Source of the DNA: Schizochytrium sp. CCTCC M209059
Taxonomy: Eukaryota > Sar > Bigyra > Thraustochytrida > Thraustochytriidae
Reading direction: 5' to 3'
NCBI GenBank assembly: GCA_000818945.1
Contig: KN805373.1
Coordinates: forward strand, 955,785-1,019,784
Length of the DNA: 64,000 nucleotides
Part shown: positions 19,801 through 29,610 of the stretch, piece after piece
Numbering within the stretch: position 1 is the first letter of the stretch
Layout: each line of letters begins with the position of its first letter
Position numbers and translations under genes: made by a program
Notes under the pieces: generated by a model
Databases searched by the model: none
The model's input: the letters and a program-made list of their open reading frames with translations, nothing else
What the model was told of the DNA's origin: nothing

Positions 19801-22800
19801 TCTCGAGCAGCTGCGCTTTGCCGGCGTTTTCGAGGCCGTGGCTATCCGCAAGCGGGGCTACCCCTTTCGCAAGACGCACGAGGGTTTCTTTGTCATGTAC
19901 AAGTGCATTGATCCAAACGCCGTATCCCGGGCAGACTGGATGGCTGCTCGCAAGGCGCGCAACTTTCGCCAGGCTGCTCAGGACCTTTTGCGGTCGATGA
20001 GCGCCCGTGCCGTCCCCGCGGCGTCGGAGTGTCATTTGGGTAAAACCATGGTGCTCTACCGCGCGGAGCAGCACCGCTCGCTGGAGATCCAGCGCTTGGG
20101 CGTCTTGAATCGTGCGGCTGCTGAAGTACAGAAAATCATGCGCGGAGCCTATGTTCGCATGCGCGTGCCAGAGTTGCGAGAGGCTCGCAAAGAGCTGCAA
20201 GCGGCTATTGACAGCCGGCGTGTCGCGGACCTCGACAAAGCTCTTGCGAGCTCGAGTGGTCTGTTTTTCAAGATCAAGGAGGCCTACGATGCTGAGGCTG
20301 TCAAGGAGGTGCTGCGCCTGGAGACGACGCTTGCGCCCAAGATTGCTGATCTGGTGGCACGAACGAACGACGGGGACGCTTGCTTTGACGACAAGGTCTT
20401 CGATGAGCTCGATCGCATTTGCAGCGAAATGACGCGACACATGAAACGCGATGCTCTTGCATTCAAGGGAAATCCCGATGCTGGAACGCTTGTGGAGCGC
20501 AACGAAAATTTTCATGTGCAGCGTGAAGTCTTTCACGAATTGTCTGTGGTACTTGGGGAGGTCTCGCGTGTGCCGGCGTCGGCGACAGTGGACAAGATTG
20601 GCGGTCTTTTGGAGCGTTGTCCCGCAGCCTCGGCGCAAGGTTCACGTCTGCGCGCTGTGACGCAAGAGGCCGAGACTGTTCTTGCGAGCATGAAAGAGGA
20701 AATTGCACTTGTGCAAGCTGCAGCCTCTGCTGTAGCGGCTTGCGCTGTGGGTGCCCCAGGCGGCGGCGAAGGGGATAACATCAATGTTTTGGGAACGACG
20801 CAGCACCTTTCTGCGCTATGCGATGCACAGGGTCGCCTCGAGGCGCACGATCCAGCGAGTTTGGATGGCGTCGATGCGCTTGCGCGCGTGTCTTGGTCTC
20901 GTCGGCTGTACGAAGCAGTTGTGACGGCGATGGAGGATGCCCAGCACGCCGATGACCCCGAGTGGGAGGCGGTCGAGCGTCTTGTGGGCGAGGGTCAGTC
21001 GGTGTTGGCCGGCGAGAACGCTTTGTTTTCGTTTGACCATGCGCAGCTAGGGTTGATTAGTGGCGAACTGGCGCTGCGTGCTCAAGTCGACGCGATCGTT
21101 CGCAAACTGCGCGAGGGCATCCAGGCGGTGAACGATGAACCTCTGGCCCCGGCGCTAGACCAGGCGCATGCACTGGGTTTGGAGTCCCATGCGGACCCGG
21201 AGGTACGCAACGAAGTGGCCGAGGCCGAATATCTTTTGCCGCAGATCCGCGAGACGCGGTCGAAGCTCTTGGCAGCGATCCAGGCCGTGAAAGAACAGCT
21301 CTTGTACGAAGCCTTGGTTCTGCAGAGCCAGTGTGGATGGGGCGAAAATCCCGACATGGTGGGACACCAAACTGTTGTGGAGGCTCGCACGCTGTACCGC
21401 TGGGTTCAAAATCTGACTCGCGAAGCGCGAATCGCCGTGGATGCGTTGGAAGTTGAGCCTTGCCGCGTCATCGTGCAGGGCTGCGAGGAGATTCGATTGG
21501 AGCTGGACGAGCTCAGTGCGCTACGAGAGTTTCTCGAACTACCGCGCGACAGACAACTTCTTCGGCAGCGCGACGCTGCAGTGGCGTTGCAGAACTACCG
21601 ACGTGCCGTGGCGATGTCGACGGCGCACAAGAATTTACTTTTCGACTCGCAGGACAACTCGGACAACTTTGCGCTGGAGCACTTTCCAAAGCTTAAGTCG
21701 CCGCAGGAGTTTGCCAAACGCTTTGGAATTACGTTTAGCAAGTACAAGGTGCACATGTTACACTTCCATTCGCCCACATTTGGTAAGATTCATACCTCGT
21801 TGACGACGATTGAGCCGAATGCAATGACGCCAGACGGAAAGCCTTTGCACAAGACGGCGTGCCTTCTTTTCAAGAGCATTTTCGGCGTGATGGGCGATAA
21901 AATCTACGAAAATGTGGATAGTTTAGTGGTGGATCTGATCACGACGGGTCTGACGGTGCCGGACTTGGTCGACGAGATGCTTTGCCAGGTAATGAAGCAA
22001 GTGACCGAGAACCCCAAAGACGAGAGCGAAGCTCGGGGGTGGAATCTGCTCGCCATGCTTTTGGCATCGTTCCCGCCATCTTCGCAACTGGAAAACTATC
22101 TCGAGTACTTTTTGCGGCGAGCGGGGCGCACGCGACTTGTGAAGATTTTGCACTGCACGCTCCTGTGCGGTCCGCTGCGGGCAGCTCCTTCGATTCAGGA
22201 GGTTGCGTCACAGCGCGCACCAGGCAATTCCGACGTCTGGTTTGAGGGTCCTCGAACACAGCTGACGCTGGCCAAGGAAGCCTTTATGGGCCCGGTGGAA
22301 CCGGATCAGCGTGTCACAGACTGGCGTACGGAGGGCGGCGACGAATATGGCGACGCGGCCGACAGCTCGGGGCCGGCGCCAGCGCCGCCCGCACGAGGTC
22401 CTCCTCCTGCACGACAAGGGGGCAGTGACGCGCCGCCACCGGGACCACCCCCTCCACGTCGAACAGGTGGCGGCGCTGGGCCTCCTCCAGCGCCACCAGC
22501 GCCGCCAGCACCGCCAGCACCGCCAGGGCGAGCTGGTGCGGAGATGTACAGCGGAACTGCGGGTGGCGCACTTGCAAGTGCCGGAGGAGCTCCGCCGCCG
22601 CCGCCACCCCCGAAGAAGCGTGGGTCCGCGCGGTCGGCCTTTAGCGGTACTTCAGACGGGCCTCCCGCTCCTCCTCCGCCGCCATCCCAGCGCGAACCTG
22701 GGGGCCAAGGCCTGGGCCCACCCCCACCGCCACCCCCGAAGCGGAGCAGTGGAGGTGTTTCGCCGGGCCCGCCGCCGCCGCCGCCTCCTCCGCAGCGACA

Positions 22801-22843
22801 AGGATCGTCTTCTGGGTACACGGACGAGGATGATCTTTTGTAA
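16850..22843 (+). CDS. Unconventional myosin: WW - motor - IQ - MyTH4 - polyproline tail
   Basis: 1997 aa in one uninterrupted frame. A Pro/Ala-rich N-terminus leads to a WW domain at about residues 269-298 (EEWDTYY...TTWDKP). A myosin SH3-like segment follows (about 315-345, FVWVAHDTLSWVPAKIVE), then the motor. P-loop GESGAGKT is at 472-479, switch I at about 515-527 (NDNSSRFGR) and switch II at about 764-795 (LLDIFGFEIFEVNSFEQ); the converter neighbourhood contains RKRGYPFRKTHEGF. One IQ-like motif lies near 1085-1105 (AAEVQKIMRGAYVRMR). A helical tail of about 450 residues leads to a MyTH4 domain at about 1595-1780, which in other myosins binds microtubules or cargo. No FERM domain follows; instead residues about 1830-1997 are repeated polyproline blocks that should bind profilin, SH3 or WW partners. 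ATPase residues look intact. The class is not assigned. Confidence 0.93.
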   Translation: MSHFQPNMLGELKNRQKQTGRYVRQGSSASSGQEQTFAGAGGAAPPPPPSPGFADAPPIPRRPRMDHSETRGGDPPPVPRGPSATKEGMAAPPPPPSSASNHVQRLSAKEASIPLPPASNATTKSSEPNDLMAILAQRRAAADGLGSPEVPKPASAATATAAAVPARAVKASPPSATFGTAADKAESSPRATLTRSSSNGSGKFAAAKIRAQREKRLAGKDDSNEGAGNARGSPLAGGASSRSEEAVLVAEPASQARKPKRCDLEPPKDPFEEWDTYYAEGEPYYVNRKTGETTWDKPAALISAAESEALSGDFVWVAHDTLSWVPAKIVERRGPEELVVAERPQAVDESVVEPQERRRVTKKEIGPEIESTQTLTSLTNDLVQLDDVHEPAIIDLLRRRYAVDKIYTSVGDILVAVNPFKQTDLFAPSVMHKYAETGREAMELPPHPYAVINGAYRAMMEDGKDQSLLISGESGAGKTVTVKVCLEFLSEVAGSDANIEQKILAANPILEAFGNAKTVRNDNSSRFGRFMEIHFDTTSGSSKIVGAHTVNYLLEKSRVVDQAPGERNFHIFHYLTTQFSPEMQARYKVDRPAQTFDYLPDEVAEVEHHDDAKECSKMHQALCEMGFSDEEQDGLFRMVGAILHLGNVDFEEHGSTGSKVTAGSSGHLDAACDLLAVDKEQLSAALTKHVSQQRDGLLERAFNTKMASDVRNALARHLYNRLFEYIIRRINQAMLVDPNAAVRSRSGRNLNAAAAKASSTSFIGLLDIFGFEIFEVNSFEQLCINFANEKLQQMFNRHTFTLEEQTYIDEGVPFDKIEFHDSQPLLSFLGLSASGTKAVRDGVFQLLDEQTAINGTDEKFLQAVVSRHRDKRKLFSDRCKSRTAFQVFHYAGAVEYETVGFVYKNADKLYENLETAMEKSSKEIVRTIFSKGSTGATVAKTQASTFMKQLSQLEERTNATFPRYIRCVKPNAVKRPGVFDAPSCLEQLRFAGVFEAVAIRKRGYPFRKTHEGFFVMYKCIDPNAVSRADWMAARKARNFRQAAQDLLRSMSARAVPAASECHLGKTMVLYRAEQHRSLEIQRLGVLNRAAAEVQKIMRGAYVRMRVPELREARKELQAAIDSRRVADLDKALASSSGLFFKIKEAYDAEAVKEVLRLETTLAPKIADLVARTNDGDACFDDKVFDELDRICSEMTRHMKRDALAFKGNPDAGTLVERNENFHVQREVFHELSVVLGEVSRVPASATVDKIGGLLERCPAASAQGSRLRAVTQEAETVLASMKEEIALVQAAASAVAACAVGAPGGGEGDNINVLGTTQHLSALCDAQGRLEAHDPASLDGVDALARVSWSRRLYEAVVTAMEDAQHADDPEWEAVERLVGEGQSVLAGENALFSFDHAQLGLISGELALRAQVDAIVRKLREGIQAVNDEPLAPALDQAHALGLESHADPEVRNEVAEAEYLLPQIRETRSKLLAAIQAVKEQLLYEALVLQSQCGWGENPDMVGHQTVVEARTLYRWVQNLTREARIAVDALEVEPCRVIVQGCEEIRLELDELSALREFLELPRDRQLLRQRDAAVALQNYRRAVAMSTAHKNLLFDSQDNSDNFALEHFPKLKSPQEFAKRFGITFSKYKVHMLHFHSPTFGKIHTSLTTIEPNAMTPDGKPLHKTACLLFKSIFGVMGDKIYENVDSLVVDLITTGLTVPDLVDEMLCQVMKQVTENPKDESEARGWNLLAMLLASFPPSSQLENYLEYFLRRAGRTRLVKILHCTLLCGPLRAAPSIQEVASQRAPGNSDVWFEGPRTQLTLAKEAFMGPVEPDQRVTDWRTEGGDEYGDAADSSGPAPAPPARGPPPARQGGSDAPPPGPPPPRRTGGGAGPPPAPPAPPAPPAPPGRAGAEMYSGTAGGALASAGGAPPPPPPPKKRGSARSAFSGTSDGPPAPPPPPSQREPGGQGLGPPPPPPPKRSSGGVSPGPPPPPPPPQRQGSSSGYTDEDDLL

Positions 22844-23390
22844 TAAGTAAAGTAACGAGTCCCCGAACGAACACCCGCCCCTCTCCGCTGTCAGATGATG
22901 GGATGGTGCCATAAATTTCGTTCTCGAAGAGTAATTATAAAATGTAGAAGAGATTTTGCTTTGCAAAATTTTTGAGTCACGATGCGCTTTACGATGAGTC
23001 GAGCCCTATTATTCTGCGATGAGATGGGGTGCAGTGCACATAGACTACAAGCAATCCGTCGGGCCAAACGAACTATCATCATGAAGATGAATCAAACATT
23101 TTGTTTTCGTATTTGTAAGTGCTGCACTTTACTATCAGGCGTTCTTCGTGAAGTGAATCATGTCATTTTGTTGAAATACAGCTTGCGAATACATACTTTA
23201 GCGACAAAAAGGCGAGCACGTAGGGTGGGTCTCTCTTCTTCCTCTGGAATGAGATTCAGGAAAAATGGTGGCGCGCCGCATGGGCAGGGCAGAGCGACTT
23301 GCGGGTGCAGCAGGTGCGGTATAGCAACCGATGTTACTGTTATGAAGTTCGTGGAACAGGAAGCGATAATTGACTTGATACAACGGGTCC
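22844..23390. other. Convergent 3' spacer between myosin and MFS genes
   Basis: This AT-richer spacer of about 550 bp separates two convergent 3' ends. A 166-codon frame starting in it runs on the plus strand into the antisense of the MFS gene; it shows no domain and is rejected. No repeat array or RNA gene is seen. Confidence 0.6.
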
Positions 23391-24965
23391 TCAGACTTGA
23401 ACAACCTCGACATGTTCACTCGAGCTCTGCTCTTCAATATCGCCCTTCTTCTTGCGCGATACCTGGGGACTTTCAGGGCTAGGTCGAGTGTCATTTGCCG
23501 GTTCGGCAAGACGAGCCTGTTTGCTTTCGTGCGAGTCGCTGAGATCGAGAAAGGAAAAGATGATGGCAGCCATGATCTCGACAGCCGCAAAGATCCAAAT
23601 TGCAGTCGTGTATGACCCGGTAGTGTCGTAAAGCATGCCGGCGATATAGGGTCCGATGAAGGATCCAGGAACGAGAAAGAGCACAAAGCTGCCCATAACC
23701 GTACCGAGCTGTTCGACGCCGTAAAAGTAAGCCGTGACAGCTGGCATGAGGGCAATAAAGCCACCCGAGACAAAGCCAAAGTAGATTGCGAAGAAGAGGA
23801 TGGAACCCTGGGTTGTACAGGCGTTCCAAATGGCAATGCCAAAAGCTGTGCCCCAAATGAGCGCTTGAAAGGTCCGTACGCGTCCGAGCTTGTCGGCCAC
23901 AACTCCGAGACTGATGCGTCCAACAGCACTGCCGATGCCAATCGCTCCTACAGCGAAGGCAGCAAACTCGGAATCAAAACCTTTGCTCTCGGTGTACGCG
24001 GCGAGATGAGCAAAGGGGAGATTGTAAGCGCACTGGAAGAACATGGATGCGCCCGCAAAGAGCAGCCAGTTGCGTTCGCGGCAAAGCGAAAAGTCAAAGC
24101 AAAAGGAGGTATGCTTGAATGGTGGCAGGCGGCGCTTGAGGCAGAACATGGCCAAGACCAGAAGTGTACAGCTGTAGACGAGAATAATGCGAAGCGCGAA
24201 GCGGAAGCCGCCGGAAGCGAGAAGTTTCTCGACGACGACGCCCATGACGAAATTACCGATGCCTCCGCCGAAGACGGCAATGCCCAGAGCAAGGGCTCTA
24301 CGCTTCTCGAACCACATGGGCAGCACGCTGATGGCGGGCCAATACATGCATCCATGTCCCATGCCGACGAGGAGGCCATGCGTAATGACTACTTGCCACC
24401 ACTCGTTGGCGAAGGAGCCGAGGAGGTAGCCCGCGCCGTAAAAGATGATGCCCGTGAAGAATACGGGACGAATGCCGAGGCGATCCGAGATTCGTCCAGC
24501 AAAGAAGCCACCGCCCATGAAGCAAGCCACTTGGATCTGGTAGATGAGTGAGATTTCTGCGAGACCCTTGTCGAAGGACTCTTGATACCGTGTGAAGAAG
24601 ACGCCAACAGAGTACATGTTGCCGAGGCAGACGAATTGCGTCAGGAAGCTGCCCAGCACATTGATCCAGGCCTGTACGCCCTCCTGCGGCGGCAAGTTGT
24701 TTGTTTTTGGCTGGTCGGTGGTTTCTTCTTGGCCCTGCTCGGCGCTGACCTCGTCTTCGCTGCGGACGGCCCTGAACCCGGATGAGGCCTTGTCACGTTC
24801 CTCTTCTCCGCTCTGCTGCGGGCGCTCCGCTTGCGCCGCGCTTCCCAGCGTAGGTGCCTCTTCTTCTTTACTCCTCGCCGCGAACGAGGTCGCCGCGGGC
24901 TCTTCGCGCCTGAGCTGCCGCTCTTCGGGCTGCGCCGAGGTCTTGTCGCTGCCTTGGTCCGCCAT
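23391..24965 (-). CDS. MFS transporter, monocarboxylate transporter (MCT/OFA)-like
   Basis: 524 aa. About 100 N-terminal residues are acidic, Gln/Glu/Ser-rich and cytosolic. Twelve membrane helices then follow, starting at VQAWINVLGSFLTQF, which matches the first helix of the MCT/oxalate-formate antiporter branch. The MFS A-motif appears in the helix 2-3 loop (GRISDRLGIRP) and a related copy in the 8-9 loop (GVVADKLGRVR), as expected from the internal duplication. A long central loop separates helices 6 and 7. A short charged tail with KKKGDIEEQSSSEH is cytosolic. Substrates in this branch are monocarboxylates such as lactate or pyruvate, but substrate residues cannot be assigned here. The start is the ATG at 24965. 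Confidence 0.9.
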   Translation of the reverse strand: MADQGSDKTSAQPEERQLRREEPAATSFAARSKEEEAPTLGSAAQAERPQQSGEEERDKASSGFRAVRSEDEVSAEQGQEETTDQPKTNNLPPQEGVQAWINVLGSFLTQFVCLGNMYSVGVFFTRYQESFDKGLAEISLIYQIQVACFMGGGFFAGRISDRLGIRPVFFTGIIFYGAGYLLGSFANEWWQVVITHGLLVGMGHGCMYWPAISVLPMWFEKRRALALGIAVFGGGIGNFVMGVVVEKLLASGGFRFALRIILVYSCTLLVLAMFCLKRRLPPFKHTSFCFDFSLCRERNWLLFAGASMFFQCAYNLPFAHLAAYTESKGFDSEFAAFAVGAIGIGSAVGRISLGVVADKLGRVRTFQALIWGTAFGIAIWNACTTQGSILFFAIYFGFVSGGFIALMPAVTAYFYGVEQLGTVMGSFVLFLVPGSFIGPYIAGMLYDTTGSYTTAIWIFAAVEIMAAIIFSFLDLSDSHESKQARLAEPANDTRPSPESPQVSRKKKGDIEEQSSSEHVEVVQV

Positions 24966-25539
24966 CGTTTTGAAAAGGTCTGTCTCACCGAACTCGCGCT
25001 CTCGGTTCCTCGCTCACTGTTAGCCCGCGCTGACCGCACGCGAGGCGAGGTAGTAGTAGCACGTTTACTCGCTCGCTCGCTCGCGAGCAGCCAGCCAACC
25101 AGCCAGGCAACCACGCACGTCCGCGCAGCTGCAGCGTCTGCGACCGGCCTGCTGCCTGAATGGGGTCTGCTGCCTTCCCTCTTGCCTCGTTCGAAATTCA
25201 AAACACTGGTTTTCCTCGCCTCGCCTTCCGTCCTCGCTACTTATACTAGTTAGTTGGCGCGGCACGACCTGCGCGCAGCCAGCCGGCGCCCTCTCGTTCC
25301 TTCCTTTCCTTCCTTCCTTTCCTTCCTTTGCTTTTGCTTTTCCTCTCCCTCTCTCCTCGCCTGCGGGCTCTGGCCTGGGCCGGCCGCGGCTAGTTCACGG
25401 GCCGCCGCCGGGCCGGGTCACTCGCGATGCGATGCGGCGCGATGAGAACAAACAGACAGACACAGAGAGAGACACAGAGAGACAGAGGGAGGGAGGGAGG
25501 GAGGGGGAGGGGAGGAGAGGGAGGCGGGGGAGAAAGAGC
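24966..25539. other. Upstream region of the MFS gene up to the assembly gap
   Basis: GC-rich presumed promoter and 5' UTR of the MFS gene, containing CTCG/GCTC runs (about 25068-25085), CCTT-type runs (about 25295-25330) and, next to the gap, purine-rich GA and GGGA repeats (about 25452-25530). No gene is supported. Confidence 0.6.
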
Positions 25540-25878
25540 NNNNNNNNNNNNNNNNNNNNNNNNNNNNNNNNNNNNNNNNNNNNNNNNNNNNNNNNNNNNN
25601 NNNNNNNNNNNNNNNNNNNNNNNNNNNNNNNNNNNNNNNNNNNNNNNNNNNNNNNNNNNNNNNNNNNNNNNNNNNNNNNNNNNNNNNNNNNNNNNNNNNN
25701 NNNNNNNNNNNNNNNNNNNNNNNNNNNNNNNNNNNNNNNNNNNNNNNNNNNNNNNNNNNNNNNNNNNNNNNNNNNNNNNNNNNNNNNNNNNNNNNNNNNN
25801 NNNNNNNNNNNNNNNNNNNNNNNNNNNNNNNNNNNNNNNNNNNNNNNNNNNNNNNNNNNNNNNNNNNNNNNNNNNNNN
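25540..25878. other. Assembly gap (339 N)
   Basis: An unbroken run of N. The left flank is a purine-rich repeat, so the gap probably reflects failed assembly of simple sequence. The true length is unknown. Any open frame crossing it is meaningless. Confidence 0.99.
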
Positions 25879-26877
25879 GTCCCGGCGCAGGGCGGCGGGG
25901 CTTGATCGCCCGCGGCGGGTCCCGGCGGCGGAGCAGGGCCCAGGCAAAGCGCAAAACAAAGCGGCCGCTGCTTCAGGTCACCGGGCACTGTGGCGCCGCG
26001 GTCGCGCGCGGCCTCGCCGGTCCGCGAGCGATCGATCGATCGATATACCGATTGATCGATTGATCGGGCGAGCGAGCGAGCGACCGGCCGGCCGATCGAT
26101 CCACCTGCGGCTGCGCGGAGCAGAGCAGGCGCGGCCGGGGCCGGCTCGTGTCGCTCGCTGCACGAGGCGAAGATGCCGCGGGTTTGAACGCGGAGGTGGA
26201 TTTGAACCTCGGAGTGGATTCTTCTGCGCGGCGAAGGTCCGGAACGCGCGGCGGGGAGCTGGCGGAGATGCGCGTGCGCAACGGTGGCAGGTTGTGCTAT
26301 GCCATGCCATGCTATGCTATGCTATGCGCAGCAGCTGCAGCGGTTTAGGTGTTGCTCAGGGTATAGTATACCACCTTGTGTTCACATTCATTCATTCATT
26401 CGTTCGTTCGTTCGATCGATCGATCGATCGATCGATCGATCGTTCAATCGTTTGATTGATTGTTCCTGCAAGTGTCGTCAAAGCTTGAGCTTTCTTTCTC
26501 CGCCCCGCGCCCGCTGCCGCTGCCGCTCCGTGTACGTAGCTATCCTGCTGCTGCTGCGAATGCTGCTGGCCTCGCCTGCGCTGTCTCCGCGAGCAGGAAG
26601 CCGGGGGCCGCCCTCTCTGCCAACACGGAGCACGCAGAGGAGGCAGCTGCTTACTAGTCGCAGTCGTCACCATGGCCGGGAAGCGCTGTGAGCGGTGCTT
26701 CAGCATGCTTGCCGCTGCCGCGCTCTTCCTCGGGACATGGTCGGCGCGCTGTGGCCTCGCAGGTCTTCGTCGCGCCGCTGCCCTGCAACCTCTGAAAGAG
26801 CAGAGCGGAAAGGAAAGGAGAGCAAAACAAAGCAAAGCAAAGCAAAGCAAAGCAAAGCAGAGGAAAGAAAGCGCGCT

Positions 26878-26938
<61 letters not shown>

Positions 26939-28919
26939 GAGTACGTGCACCTGTTCCCGCCGCCGCAGCCGCTTAAGCTGCTGTACAAGCTAGAGCTGGT
27001 CAAGTGGTAGAAGCTGTTCAAGTAAATGTCGTTCAAGTTGCTGCGCGAGCGTGTCGCAGTGGTCGGCCGGGCAGGTCCACAATCTCCACCCGCGAAGTGG
27101 CAGCGGTCCGCCCGGTGCAATATCGTAGCTGTCCACGCACCAGCCCGACGGCCCAATCTTCACCCGCGAGCCGCGAAGCGAGCGTGCCCCACGGCCGGCC
27201 AGAAGCAAGCCTCCGCAACAGGCAGTTGCAGCAAAGCTAGCTGAGCTTAGCTGTAGCGGTTTGATACTGTGGATTGGGACCGAGTATCTATCGATCGCTC
27301 GATCGATCGTGGATTTTGATGCAAGTTCTCCTCGGGCTGGCTGCGCGGGCGAGGGCCGCGGGGGAGGAAGGGGAAGAGCATTGAAGGACCCGCGTCAAGC
27401 GATGGCCTGGTGCTGGTCCAGGCCAGGCTACCACGCAATTTTTTTCACTGTTAGGTAAGTGGACGAAGTCCCGGACAGCTGCTGGCTGTGCCTCGCCGAG
27501 CCTGGCATCCTTTACGCTCACAACGAGCTGGCCGTGACAGACTTCAAGGCAAGGCAAGGCAAGGCAAGGCAAGGCAAGCCTATACCTGCAAGATTAGCTC
27601 TCGCTCGCACTGTAGCGGCAGCTGTCGCTCGCAACAAAGCAAGACACGCACGCAGGCCGTCTCTAGCTAGCACTCGCCACGCGCTTTTGTGCTGCCAGCG
27701 ATCCTGCATCGCACGTCGTATATATGCATGCGTGCGCATGCGCATGCCATACGCATATTATTCCTCGTTCCGTGCCGCCGCACCCGCGGCAGCAGCTGCA
27801 GCAAGCAGCCCTGCACTGCACGAGCAGCATCTTGCGCCAAGCAAGGCGAAGGAGATCGCGCCTCGCCTTGGTGACCTTCCTTTCTGGCGGGCTGGCTGGC
27901 GGGCTTGCTGGCTGGCGTCGCAAGTTGTCTTTTCCACATCCCGCCTTGCATTCCTCTTTCTCCCTGCTCTTGCTCCTCGGCAGCGGCGCCGGCGCGCGTG
28001 GTCTCCGCGGCGCCTGCGAGACCGGCTTGCGTTGCTTGCATTTGCATTGGTGGCAGACGGCCACGCAGTCGAGTATTCCGCCATTGTGCATTGGTCGCGG
28101 CCCTTGTGCATTGCTGTACCCCTTGCCGCCCGCGCCGGTCCAAGCGTCGAGCGATCCACTTCCCGCGTAGGCCCCGCTAGCGCCCAGCTAGGCTCCGCGC
28201 CGGCCGTCGTTAGCCCGTCGCACGGCGTTCTGACTCGTTCTGCAACGCACACTGAGGAGGGGCCGCCCGCAGAACGCACGCGCGCCGGACCGGCCCGGAT
28301 CGCCCTGCCTCCCTCCCCCCTCCCCGCCTCGCTGTTGCTGCTGCCTGCGCTGCAATGCAATGCAATACAATGCGCTGCGCTGCGCTGCGATGCGCTGCGA
28401 TGCGATGCGATGCGATGCAATGACCGCCTGTGCGAGGTGCGGGCGGCGCGGCGCGGTGGCGCGGTGAGGCGGCGAGGCGGCGAGACCGGGGCGCGAGGCT
28501 TAAAGGCGCGGGCTTGCGGAAAGGCGGCGGGCCCCGGCTCCGTTCGGGCGGGCAGAGGAACCGGAGGTAGGTGCGGGGAGGTGTAGGGCTGCCGGAAGAG
28601 ACCGCGCCGACAAGCGCCCGAAGCCCCGCCTTGGCCGCGGAAAGACGGCGCAGCCCAGTGAGTCCGACGTGGTAGAAGCGGGAAATGTGGGAAGCTGCGG
28701 CGCTGCAGTGGCCGACCTAGCCGGGTGCACGCACTCAGCAAGGATGTTAGTGGCAGAGGACAAAGGACGGAAATGCGGGGCGGGGGAGGGGGTGCGGGAG
28801 ATCGCGAAAGCTGCAAATGGCTAGCTGTGGGGGAAAGCCTAAGCTGCCGGAGAGCAAGAGCATCCGCGCCCCATCTCATCGTGACCATTCCCCGATCGCA
28901 GGAGCAGCGCGCAAGCACG

Positions 28920-28957
<38 letters not shown>

Positions 28958-29610
28958 CGGGAGAGCAGGAGCTCATCGCTGTCGTGCATCCCCTCTCCAT
29001 TCCATTCCATCCATCAGGTCAGTTCCTTCATCCCGCTCGCGCGCACGACCTCGACAGGCGGGAGCGAGAAGGCGCGCAGAGGGCCTCGCAGCCTCGTGCG
29101 CGCGCGCGCGCGCTCCGGACGACCGTCGGGCAGAGCCTGCGGCACGTGGCGTTCTACGGGGTTGACTGCAAAACAAAGAAAGTCAGACAGGCAGCGCTTT
29201 CTTTCTTTCTTTCGTTCTTTCTTCTTTCTTCTTTCTTTCCCTTCCTTCTTGGAATCGCAGGAGCGCAACTGCAACTGCACGTCCGCCGCGCGCTCTCTCG
29301 TACGCGCAAAGCCCACAACCCTGCACAGCTCAGCTCAGCTCAGCTCAGCTCAGCTCAGCCCAGCCTAGTCAAGCGCGTACTCCGTCGCCACACGAGACCC
29401 GGAGCCTGACTTTTCTTTTTTGACTTTTCGCGGACACATAGATTGGGAGCCTCGCATTCGCATCTGCATTCGCATCTTCATTCGCATTCGCATCTCCATT
29501 CGCATTCTCATTCGCATTCGCATTCGCATTTGTCGCGTTGCTCTTCTCTCCCTCTTTCATATTCTCTTCTTCTATTTTTATTCCAACATCGACCGCACAC
29601 GTGAAAGAAT
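25879..29610. repeat. 3.7 kb gene-free spacer packed with tetra-, penta- and hexanucleotide repeats
   Basis: No supportable gene. Repeats in order: (GATC)-like (about 26028-26065); CATGC/TATGC pentanucleotides (about 26297-26328); an ATTC-to-GATC graded array (about 26389-26460); AAAGC pentanucleotides (about 26823-26860) running into (AAGC)n (about 26878-26938); AAGGC pentanucleotides (about 27545-27578); TGCGA/TGCGC pentanucleotides (about 28370-28422); (CCG)n (about 28920-28955); AGCTC pentanucleotides (about 29320-29360); and a CATTCG-type hexanucleotide array (about 29453-29530). Several frames of 100-390 codons exist on both strands, but all translate to Arg/Ala/Ser-rich or periodic peptides. 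It also must contain the promoter of the gene at 29611. Confidence 0.65.

Noticed and set aside
18971..20638. 555-codon frame antisense to the myosin motor
   Set aside because: Same reason: the sense strand encodes the conserved myosin motor and the antisense product is domain-free.
22982..23482. 166-codon plus-strand frame over the MFS 3' end
   Set aside because: It has no domain and its second half is antisense of the MFS coding sequence.
25390..26455. Frames running through the N gap
   Set aside because: The reading frame across N is undefined, and the flanks are simple repeats.
27459..28918. Frames of 375 (+) and 386 (-) codons in the repeat-rich spacer
   Set aside because: Products are Arg/Ala/Ser-rich with translated repeats, without domains or coding-like composition; both strands are equally open.
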